From assembly GCF_001294465.1 (NCBI RefSeq), contig NZ_LGAA01000018.1:372001-436000 (forward strand): a stretch of DNA of 64,000 bases, read 5' to 3'. The notes beneath the pieces are model-generated. The model searched no databases and was not told the origin of the DNA. It saw nothing but the letters and a program-made list of their open reading frames with translations. Each line of letters opens with the position of its first letter. Position 1 is the first letter of the stretch. Both the position numbers and the translations under genes were made by a program. The DNA comes from Moellerella wisconsensis ATCC 35017 (lineage in GTDB: Bacteria; Pseudomonadota; Gammaproteobacteria; Enterobacterales; Enterobacteriaceae). This document shows positions 56,461 to 64,000 of this stretch, one piece after another.

Positions 56461-59400
56461 TTAAAAGGTTAATTGATCGATAGCCTGGATAATCCGTTTA
56501 TCTGAAATAGGATATGGTGTACCTAATTGTTGAGCAAATAAACTAATGCGCAACTCTTCTATCATCCATCTAATTTGTTTCACTTCGGCTTGTTGCTGCT
56601 GAATAGGATTTAATTTAGCAAAGTATTGTTGCCATAACTTTTGTACCTGCTCAACACGATTCATTTGAGCGCGATCGCGATTAGGATCAACCGCTAACTT
56701 TTCTAACCGGCGTTCTATCCCTAATAAATATCTGCGCGTATCGGCAAGTTTACTCCATCCATGTTCGGTCACAAAACCGCGGAAAACTAATCCGGATACT
56801 TGTGCTTTTATATCGGACAATGAATAAGCTAAAGCAATATCTACTCGGCCTTTTAAACGTTTATTAATCGCAAATACGGCAGTAAGGATCTGCTCGACTT
56901 GTTGGGCAATATCAACAACCGTGTCATTTAATTCAGCACGAACATACTCTTGTAGCTGGCTAAATTGTTGTTCATCCCAAACATTACCGCCGCGCTGCTC
57001 AATTAATTTATCGATAGCGCAAGTAATGCAGTCATCGATTAAATCCAGAACTTTGCCGTAAGGATTAAAATACAATCCTAATTTAGATTTATTCGGTAAC
57101 TTTTCATGCAGATATTTAATTGGCGATGGGATATTCAGCAACAATAAACGACGAAGCCCTGTTCTCATGGCTTTTTGCTGCTCGAATTCGGTTTCGAAAA
57201 CTTTAATTGCGACACTCTCTTTCTCATCCACTAATGCCGGATACGCTTTAACCGAGTACCCTCCTCGCTTCTGTTCATAGCGTTGAGGTAACTGACCAAA
57301 ACTCCAAATATGCAAACCGCTTTGTTCAATTCCATCATCGACGACTTCAGAGAGCGTTTGCTGAACTTTAAGTTTTAGCTGTTTCTTTAAATGATCGAGA
57401 TCTTGACCTTCTGCTATCGTTTTATTTTTATCACCAATGATACGGAAGGTGATTTTTAAATGGGTAGGTAATTGATTTAATTGCCAATCATCTCTATTCA
57501 CCGTGACACCTGTCATACGACGTAATTCACGCTCTAAGGTATCTAATAGCTGGCCTTCAGGGTTGGGAACTCGCTCTAAAAATGCAGAAGCATAGTTTGG
57601 CGCGGGTACAAAGTTGCGGCGGATAGGCTTCGGTAAAGATTTAATCAACGCAATGATCAGTTCTTGGCGTAAGCCCGGCACTTGCCAATCAAAGCCATTT
57701 TCTTGAACTTGGTTTAGCACCGCTAATGGAATATGAATTGTCACCCCATCGGCATCAGTTCCCGGTTCAAACTGATAACTAACCCGGAATTTAAGCTCTC
57801 CCTGATACCAAAAATTGGGATAATCAAGCGCTGACACACTTGCGGCATCTTTTTTAATAAGCATGCTCTTTTCGAAATTGAGCAGTTCGGGATCTTTTTT
57901 CGCGGCTTCTTTCCACCAGCGGTCAAAATGACGAGCAGAAATAACATCGTTCGGAATACGTTGATCATAGAACGCAAATAAAATCTCATCATCGACCAAA
58001 ATATCGCGGCGACGGGATTTATGCTCAAGATCTTCGACTTCTAATAGCAGTTTTCGATTCTCTTTAAAAAACGCATGGCGTGTTTGCCAATCGCCCTCCA
58101 CAAGCGCATGGCGGATAAATAACTCACGACATAATAGCGGGTCTATCTTGCCATAATTAACCGGCCTTGCCGCGACAATTGCCAAACCAAATAAAGTCAC
58201 TTTTTCCGAAGCCATAACAGCGCCCTGAGCTTTAGACCAATGGGGCTCACTGTAATGATGCTTAATTAAATGTTCCGCGAGTGGCTCAATCCATTCAGGT
58301 TCAATCGCCGCAGCGACCCGTCCCCACAGTTTACTGGTTTCAACCAGTTCAGCCACCATGCTCCACTTAGGTGGTTTTTTAAACAACCCAGACCCAGGGA
58401 ACAGCGTAAAACGGGCATTTCGAGCACCGGTATATTCATTCTTATCGCTGTCTTTTTGCCCAATATGTGACAATAAACCTGATAATAAGGAGAGATGAAT
58501 GGCTCGATAATCAGCTGCCTCGCTATTAATCATAAAACCTTGTTCTTTAATGACTTGTCTTAATTGAGTATAGACATCTTGCCATTCTCTAATGCGCAAG
58601 TAATTCACGAAATCTTGGCGACACAGTTTTTTAAACTGGGCGGAAGAGAGCGATTTTTGCTGTTCGCGTAAATAATCCCACAGATTGAGAAAAGCCATAA
58701 AGTCAGATTGTTTATCATGAAAACGACGATGCTTCTCATCTGCTGCCTGCTGTTTATCTAACGGACGCTCACGCGGATCTTGAATCGATAATGCAGCCAC
58801 TATCACCATAACTTCTCTGATGGCAGCATGTTTTCGTGCCTCAATTACCATTCTCGCCAATCGAGGATCAACCGGTAATTGCGCCAACTGCCGCCCCATT
58901 TGGGTTAATTGGTAGCCTTTTTCACTGTTTGGATGTGCGGATAACGCGCCTAGCTCTTCCAGTAGCCGCACCCCATCTTGAATATTGCGTTTATCTGGCG
59001 CTTCGACAAAAGGAAATCCACTAATATCGCCTAAACCAATCGAGGTCATTTGCAAAATAACCGAGGCTAAATTGGTTCTAAGGATCTCAGGATCGGTAAA
59101 TTCCGGACGAGATAAGAAATCCTCTTCTGAATAAAGGCGAATACAAATACCGTCAGATACACGACCGCAACGCCCTTTACGCTGGTTAGCTGACGCCTGC
59201 GATATTGGCTCAATCGGTAATCGTTGTACTTTAGATCGGTAACTATAACGACTAATACGCGCGTATCCAGTATCAATCACATATTTAATTCCCGGAACGG
59301 TTAACGAGGTTTCTGCCACGTTAGTCGCCAGAATAATTCGTCGCCCGGTATGCGACTGGAAAATACGATTTTGTTCACTGTTCGACAGCCGCGCAAATAA

Positions 59401-60354
59401 AGGTAATATTTCAGTATGCCGCAGCTGCAATTTATTTAATGCGTCTGCCGTGTCACGAATTTCACGCTCACCACTCATAAAGATGAGAATATCGCCGACA
59501 CTTTCTCGTTCTAGTTCATTGACTGCATCGATAATACCATCGAGCTGATCGCGATCACCGTCATTATCTTCGCCCATCACTGGACGATAACGGACTTCTA
59601 CCGGATAAGTACGCCCTGAAACTTCAATAATAGGCGCATGATTAAAGTGATCGGAAAAACGCTCAGGATCGATAGTTGCAGAGGTAATAATTACTTTTAG
59701 ATCAGGCCGCTTAGGCAGTAACTGACGTAAATAACCTAAAATAAAATCAATATTTAGACTGCGTTCATGCGCTTCATCGATAATCAATGTATCGTATTGC
59801 AGCAACAGCTTGTCGGTCTGTAACTCGGCCAGTAATATGCCGTCAGTCATAAGTTTTATCAGAGTATTTTCACCTACCTGATCATTAAAACGGACTTTAT
59901 AGCCCACCGCTGATCCGACGGGGGATTCTAGCTCTTCGGCCAAGCGATTTGCTACCGAACGCGCGGCCAAACGCCTAGGCTGGGTATGTCCAATATAGCC
60001 AGTAATTCCCCGGCCTAATTCAAGGCAAATCTTAGGGATCTGAGTGGTTTTCCCTGATCCTGTTTCACCGGCAATAATAACCACTTGGTTATCACGAATA
60101 GCCTCATAAATAGTTTCTTTTTTCTGGCTTACCGGCAGATTGGCGGGATAAACAATTTTTGGCAGATTAATACGTCTATTTTCTATTTTCTGTTGTGCCA
60201 AAAGTATATCTTTAGTAATAGCGTCTATAACGGCGTCACGAGATTTTTCATTACGTATTTTTGCTACGCCATGCAGCCGTTTATTCAGTTGTCGCTGATC
60301 ACGCAACGATGTCTGATTAATTTCAGCCTGTAAGGCTGCTAAATCGGATTTCAC
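56461..60354 (-). CDS. hrpA: HrpA: DEAH-box ATP-dependent RNA helicase
   Basis: 1297 residues with a GTG start (AGGAT ribosome site); E. coli HrpA has 1300. The helicase core has GETGSGKTTQIPKI (motif I, about 95), IIDEAHERSLNIDF (DEAH, about 193), ITSATIDPERF (motif III), LATNVAETSLTVPGI (motif V) and QRKGRCGRVSDG (motif VI), then the HA2/OB region and the long C-terminal domain (FWYQGELKFRVSYQFEPG). It resolves stalled, collided ribosomes in E. coli and was earlier linked to fimbrial mRNA processing. It is the backbone gene that closes the accessory block. Confidence 0.97.
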   Translation of the reverse strand: MKSDLAALQAEINQTSLRDQRQLNKRLHGVAKIRNEKSRDAVIDAITKDILLAQQKIENRRINLPKIVYPANLPVSQKKETIYEAIRDNQVVIIAGETGSGKTTQIPKICLELGRGITGYIGHTQPRRLAARSVANRLAEELESPVGSAVGYKVRFNDQVGENTLIKLMTDGILLAELQTDKLLLQYDTLIIDEAHERSLNIDFILGYLRQLLPKRPDLKVIITSATIDPERFSDHFNHAPIIEVSGRTYPVEVRYRPVMGEDNDGDRDQLDGIIDAVNELERESVGDILIFMSGEREIRDTADALNKLQLRHTEILPLFARLSNSEQNRIFQSHTGRRIILATNVAETSLTVPGIKYVIDTGYARISRYSYRSKVQRLPIEPISQASANQRKGRCGRVSDGICIRLYSEEDFLSRPEFTDPEILRTNLASVILQMTSIGLGDISGFPFVEAPDKRNIQDGVRLLEELGALSAHPNSEKGYQLTQMGRQLAQLPVDPRLARMVIEARKHAAIREVMVIVAALSIQDPRERPLDKQQAADEKHRRFHDKQSDFMAFLNLWDYLREQQKSLSSAQFKKLCRQDFVNYLRIREWQDVYTQLRQVIKEQGFMINSEAADYRAIHLSLLSGLLSHIGQKDSDKNEYTGARNARFTLFPGSGLFKKPPKWSMVAELVETSKLWGRVAAAIEPEWIEPLAEHLIKHHYSEPHWSKAQGAVMASEKVTLFGLAIVAARPVNYGKIDPLLCRELFIRHALVEGDWQTRHAFFKENRKLLLEVEDLEHKSRRRDILVDDEILFAFYDQRIPNDVISARHFDRWWKEAAKKDPELLNFEKSMLIKKDAASVSALDYPNFWYQGELKFRVSYQFEPGTDADGVTIHIPLAVLNQVQENGFDWQVPGLRQELIIALIKSLPKPIRRNFVPAPNYASAFLERVPNPEGQLLDTLERELRRMTGVTVNRDDWQLNQLPTHLKITFRIIGDKNKTIAEGQDLDHLKKQLKLKVQQTLSEVVDDGIEQSGLHIWSFGQLPQRYEQKRGGYSVKAYPALVDEKESVAIKVFETEFEQQKAMRTGLRRLLLLNIPSPIKYLHEKLPNKSKLGLYFNPYGKVLDLIDDCITCAIDKLIEQRGGNVWDEQQFSQLQEYVRAELNDTVVDIAQQVEQILTAVFAINKRLKGRVDIALAYSLSDIKAQVSGLVFRGFVTEHGWSKLADTRRYLLGIERRLEKLAVDPNRDRAQMNRVEQVQKLWQQYFAKLNPIQQQQAEVKQIRWMIEELRISLFAQQLGTPYPISDKRIIQAIDQLTF

Positions 60355-60580
60355 TCTAATAAATCCTTATGGTATTCACAATATATGCTGTTATAGCTTA
60401 AATAATTACCCAAATAGTATCACACCCCATTTGCGCTGAAAAAAACTTTCAAAATAAGCATCAATCTAAATATTGTTCTCACTGTCTTAAGCGCTTAAAT
60501 TCACCGTTATTATTAATTATTTTCATAAAATTAAGCTATAGCTGAACAACTCAACATAAAACTATCCATATCGGAGCTAT

Positions 60581-60925
60581 TTATTTTTTCTTAAGCCATT
60601 GTCCATTTAAGCCACGAACATATTCACCACTACTGGCACGTTCAATTAATTTTGCTCCAGCAATTTTGGCTACCTCGGCAGTTTTTAACTGATTATTGCG
60701 CGCGATCTCGGTGTATTTTTGTTGTCGCTGTGCGTTTATATCTGTAACCAATTTAAGCGCCTGTGGATTATTACTTTCAATCACCGCTAAATATCCGGAC
60801 AGCGTTTCTCCCACCAGCGCCTGATTTTTAGCTTCATCTAGCGTAAGCGCACAGGCGGTATAACTGCATAATATTGCACTTAAAAATACCGCACATTTCC
60901 AGCCACGTATCCAAGAGGTCATCAT
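60581..60925 (-). CDS. ydbL: YdbL: periplasmic DUF1318 protein
   Basis: 114 residues; signal peptide ending at ACA (about 26), then LDEAKNQALVGETLSGYL and GAKLIERASSGEYVRG, the DUF1318 core. Two adjacent ATG codons open the frame. It follows ynbE by eight bases. In E. coli YdbL modulates the YdbH-YnbE envelope bridge. Confidence 0.94.
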   Translation of the reverse strand: MMTSWIRGWKCAVFLSAILCSYTACALTLDEAKNQALVGETLSGYLAVIESNNPQALKLVTDINAQRQQKYTEIARNNQLKTAEVAKIAGAKLIERASSGEYVRGLNGQWLKKK

Positions 60926-60933
60926 ATTATTCC

Positions 60934-61164
60934 TTAATTGGTGGTTTGTGGTTTAGTTAATACCTCACCAAACAAATCGGCATTATCTTTTAATAGTTCT
61001 TCAACTTGGCGATCAACTTTAATTTGGATCTCATGTTCTATTTTTACATTCATATTAATCGTAATCGGCTTATCCGGCGTCGCAACTTCTAATCGTAGAC
61101 AACCAGATAACATTAATACCATTACACCCAGCATACCGATTGATGAATAACGGACTTTGTTCAT
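60934..61164 (-). CDS. ynbE: YnbE: outer-membrane lipoprotein partner of YdbH
   Basis: 76 residues; lipobox LSGC with lipidated Cys22, then PITINMNVKIEHEIQIKVDR and VEELLKDNADLF, matching E. coli YnbE (61 residues) apart from a longer C-terminal tail (GEVLTKPQTTN). YnbE stacks on the YdbH C-terminus to complete a bridge to the outer membrane. It starts ten bases after ydbH with an AGGGAA ribosome site. Confidence 0.94.
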   Translation of the reverse strand: MNKVRYSSIGMLGVMVLMLSGCLRLEVATPDKPITINMNVKIEHEIQIKVDRQVEELLKDNADLFGEVLTKPQTTN

Positions 61165-61174
61165 CGCTTATTCC

Positions 61175-63802
61175 CTATAAGTTTTTTTCAAGCCATTGTT
61201 CTAAATTACTGCCAAAACGTAAACTACGCCATAATTGGAACACATTCTCTTCATGATGATAATTGAGTTGCACTTCGCGCTTTTTCTCAGCTAAGGGGTT
61301 CAATCCCTTCACCCTAGCACGTAAAGTTAACTGGCCAAGATTAGACAAATTAACCTCGGCTTGGCTCTGACTAATTTCAAGATAATCTAACCAACTCATC
61401 GCAGCACCGGCAGAGATATTATCCTGCTTAATTGATTGCATAAATTGTGGATCAATACGCAAAGTTAATGGTCCCCGATTTGTGATCCATCCTTGGTGAA
61501 TAATCCATTCGGGGTTAGTCAGGTAAAAAGGAAGTTCACCATCAACTCTACCGGATAAGGCAAACTGACTAACTTTTAGCGTACTAAATAAATGACTCAA
61601 TTCAATATTACTGATTTTAATGGTCGCCGGTTCTCGTTGCGGCCAACGTAATAGAGGTAAACTAAGCTGCCCGTCTAATAAACGTAGTCCCACCGCTTTC
61701 AGCTGTAATGGGTGGCTGTCACTGGGTGGATAATAACCGCTCAAATCGGCAGTAATATCACTGAGCTCAAATAAATTATTAATCTGTTTAATGCGTAATT
61801 GTACCGGTGAATTAATACCCAGTTGCCAAGTGCTTTGCTGCAAGCGCCAAGGCAAAACAAAATCAACACCTTCAATATCGCCATCTTTTAGCCACATACC
61901 GGCATTTTTAACTCGCCAGTGTCCTCCCCCAATAAACCCCTGCTCAGCAGAGATAGAAAATGCCGCTTGTGCATAAAAATCACCTTCACGTAACGTTATT
62001 GCCAAATCAGGCGGTATCAATGTTTGGAATGCCGTCATCGGCTGTTTCGGCCAACGCGCCATACCACGTAAACGACTGCCATCCCAACGAGAATAGAACG
62101 GAATTGGTCCTACTTGTTGCGCAGACAAATTACCATTGAGGGAAAAATCAGACGGTGATTTTCCGCGTACAGTGGCATTAATAGTGGTCGGCGGCAAATA
62201 ACTGTCCTCACCAAACGTCATCCTCTGAGTGCTCAGTGAAAATGCCCCTTTAAAATCGGCGATATCGGCATTTCGTTGCCAAATCAATGGCTCAGTTAAT
62301 ATGAGGCGTGGTTTTGACATCGAAACTAAACCGTACTCAATCCGATTAAAGCCAGTATTGAGGCTATTAACGCTCAGCAAAGAATCGTGCCAAGCACCGC
62401 GACCTTGTAAATCCCAATCAGCATTCAACGCGGGCAGTTTAGCATCTCCCCAATAACGCCATTGCCAAAGGCCTTGATCGAGGCTAAAGTTCTCAGCTCG
62501 ACCATCGAGGTGTAAATTAAAATTGCCCCAATAACGTTCCTGAAATTTAACAATAGCCTGTAAGCGCCCTGTAACCCCATCAAGATCAACAGCTGTTCCC
62601 GCTAATGGCCAACGCGCTTCTTGTAATGTCATTGTCGGTGAAAGCCGCCCATAAGCGCGTAATAATGCCTGTGGCTGAAACGTAACTTTCGGCGAAAGCA
62701 ATGGCCCAGAGAGCATGGCGGGTAACCGAACATCAACAATCATATCATCATATTTAATCTGACCATTTAGACTAAAAAGCATCTCAGATTGCAGCAGATT
62801 AATCGGACTTGGCGCTAAACTTAACACTAGGTTCCCTTTACCTTTACTTCCCTCAGTTACCATATTGACTCGGGCACTAACACGCATATCGGCCAGTGTA
62901 TCTTGCCAATTATCCAACTGTAAATTAATACCGCCACGCAGGGGCAATCCGTCCTGCTGCCACTGCCATATTCCTTGCTGTATAGATAGCGTATGTGAAT
63001 TAATGCGCCATGGAAGCATAGCTAACGGTGTGGATTGTTGCATATCCTTAACCGACAGCATCCCCTGTGATTGTTGCCAGCTCAAATCAACCTGCCACCG
63101 TTGTTGGCTTTCTTGCAACATGACCACGCCGCTAACCTCGCCTTGTTGAGGCATGGAGTCAGTCGTGATTGGCAGGGTTAATTTTCCGTTAAGATTAAGC
63201 TGTTGATCATCCAATTTCAGCATCAGTTGGTTGATAGTTAACTGATCATTATCAGTAATTTCAGCACTGAGTTGTAAATTATCTCCTTGAAAAATCAGTT
63301 GACTACCATGTTCTGGTTGGGCATCAATCAATAATTCGCCATGATATTTTTGCCATTCTTCATCTCTAATATCAGTAATATTAAGTTTAAACGCCGGCAA
63401 ATTAGCCAGCAGTGAATGAACATCAGTTGGTGGATTATGAGTTTCTGTGACGGGTAGGTGGTGTAAACAAGCGCTATTAGTTTTAAGATGTGCAATATTC
63501 ATCGATAATACATCGCTATCGCTTGCACTAAATCCTGAACTAAGCACTGAGCTAAACCCTGAGATAGTCGCATCTTGCAATTGTAATAACCGACAATCAT
63601 CAACGTTTAGCTGTAACTGACTAATATCTAAAGCGGCGCGTGAAAAATCTATTTGCGGCTGAGAAAGTGACAACGTCACCCCTTCAGGAAGATAAGGTTT
63701 AGCCACCAATGGGAGCCAATGGGTCACGGTAAGCCATAATGTAATCAGCGACACTAAAATGAGTCCTAAAATACTGGAGAGAATTTTTAGTGTTAGTTTC
63801 AT
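61175..63802 (-). CDS. ydbH: YdbH: AsmA-like inter-membrane lipid transport protein
   Basis: 875 residues (E. coli 879). One N-terminal membrane helix (ILSSILGLILVSLITLWLTV) anchors a long periplasmic beta-rich AsmA-like groove, with the dicarboxylate-type C-terminal domain (INNLFELSDITADLSGYYPP, RVDGELPFYL). YdbH is redundant with TamB and YhdP in moving phospholipids to the outer membrane. It is the first gene of ydbH-ynbE-ydbL, with an AAAGGA ribosome site. Regulation is not evident; the rest of the window upstream (63803-64000) shows no gene. Confidence 0.96.
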   Translation of the reverse strand: MKLTLKILSSILGLILVSLITLWLTVTHWLPLVAKPYLPEGVTLSLSQPQIDFSRAALDISQLQLNVDDCRLLQLQDATISGFSSVLSSGFSASDSDVLSMNIAHLKTNSACLHHLPVTETHNPPTDVHSLLANLPAFKLNITDIRDEEWQKYHGELLIDAQPEHGSQLIFQGDNLQLSAEITDNDQLTINQLMLKLDDQQLNLNGKLTLPITTDSMPQQGEVSGVVMLQESQQRWQVDLSWQQSQGMLSVKDMQQSTPLAMLPWRINSHTLSIQQGIWQWQQDGLPLRGGINLQLDNWQDTLADMRVSARVNMVTEGSKGKGNLVLSLAPSPINLLQSEMLFSLNGQIKYDDMIVDVRLPAMLSGPLLSPKVTFQPQALLRAYGRLSPTMTLQEARWPLAGTAVDLDGVTGRLQAIVKFQERYWGNFNLHLDGRAENFSLDQGLWQWRYWGDAKLPALNADWDLQGRGAWHDSLLSVNSLNTGFNRIEYGLVSMSKPRLILTEPLIWQRNADIADFKGAFSLSTQRMTFGEDSYLPPTTINATVRGKSPSDFSLNGNLSAQQVGPIPFYSRWDGSRLRGMARWPKQPMTAFQTLIPPDLAITLREGDFYAQAAFSISAEQGFIGGGHWRVKNAGMWLKDGDIEGVDFVLPWRLQQSTWQLGINSPVQLRIKQINNLFELSDITADLSGYYPPSDSHPLQLKAVGLRLLDGQLSLPLLRWPQREPATIKISNIELSHLFSTLKVSQFALSGRVDGELPFYLTNPEWIIHQGWITNRGPLTLRIDPQFMQSIKQDNISAGAAMSWLDYLEISQSQAEVNLSNLGQLTLRARVKGLNPLAEKKREVQLNYHHEENVFQLWRSLRFGSNLEQWLEKNL

Positions 63803-64000
63803 TAAAACGGTCCTTTAATTTATCAATTTAATGCGTTGCTTTTATTTTTATAAGTGATTACATCGCGCTGATTATACATTTCGATTTAGTGCTATTATGT
63901 GTTTTGAGCTATTATTCAAAGTCAGTATTCTATACAGTTATTCCATCAATATTAGGTACAGTTAAAACTATCTCGTCTATAATACCCAGACTTTATAAAA

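Noticed and set aside
1-64000. CRISPR array, prophage or intact insertion sequence
   Set aside because: No regularly spaced repeats, no phage structural or integrase genes and no transposase frame were seen on either strand.

Overview
This is a chromosomal window from an AT-rich gammaproteobacterium of the order Enterobacterales. Most housekeeping proteins (Fnr, UspE, PntA/PntB, YdgH, YdgI, HrpA, YdbH/YnbE/YdbL, RbbA/YhiI/YhhJ) can be recognised as close relatives of the E. coli proteins. The base composition, the tyrosine decarboxylase + TyrP pair and the style of the type VI secretion cluster point to Morganellaceae, most likely Providencia or a near relative. The genus is inferred, not proven.

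Layout. 1-4468 (minus strand): yhiI-rbbA-yhhJ, an HlyD-type adaptor with a double-ABC/permease and a second permease; yhhJ runs off the left edge. 4469-7685: a secreted protein of unknown function, a small protein translationally coupled to a YqjI-like PadR regulator, and a divergent small P-loop kinase. 7815-11011: tyrosine decarboxylase and the tyrosine permease TyrP, a tyramine-forming module. 11554-12564: a PIG3/zeta-crystallin-type quinone oxidoreductase. 13069-21341: backbone fnr, uspE, pntB-pntA, ydgH and ydgI, with a near-perfect FNR box in front of fnr.

21342-56460 is a block of about 35 kb between the backbone genes ydgI and hrpA. It holds a YegD-like Hsp70 protein, a very AT-rich putative outer-membrane barrel, a complete type VI secretion system (T6SS; 24336-50619), a degraded stretch of about 1.1 kb, and a four-gene chaperone-usher fimbrial operon (51707-56440). 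The T6SS has all 13 core genes: sheath tssB/tssC, baseplate tssK/E/F/G, membrane complex tssL/J/M plus a TagL-like peptidoglycan-binding protein, hcp tube, vgrG + PAAR spike, clpV unfoldase, tssA, and a TagA-like ImpA_N/VasL protein. Between vgrG and the PAAR gene lie a lipase effector (catalytic Ser/Asp/His visible, Tle4-like) and a membrane-anchored Tli4-like immunity protein. One 360-residue membrane protein next to tssM is not recognised.

56461-63802 (minus strand) returns to backbone: the RNA helicase hrpA and the ydbH-ynbE-ydbL operon, an AsmA-like inter-membrane lipid-transport bridge with its outer-membrane lipoprotein partner and periplasmic modulator.

The most notable unexplained observation is a short decayed copy of the lipase-effector N-terminal region just after the last T6SS gene (50816-50890), in the same orientation. 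It suggests that another effector module once sat at the end of the cluster. No CRISPR array, rRNA, convincing tRNA, integrase or intact insertion sequence was seen.
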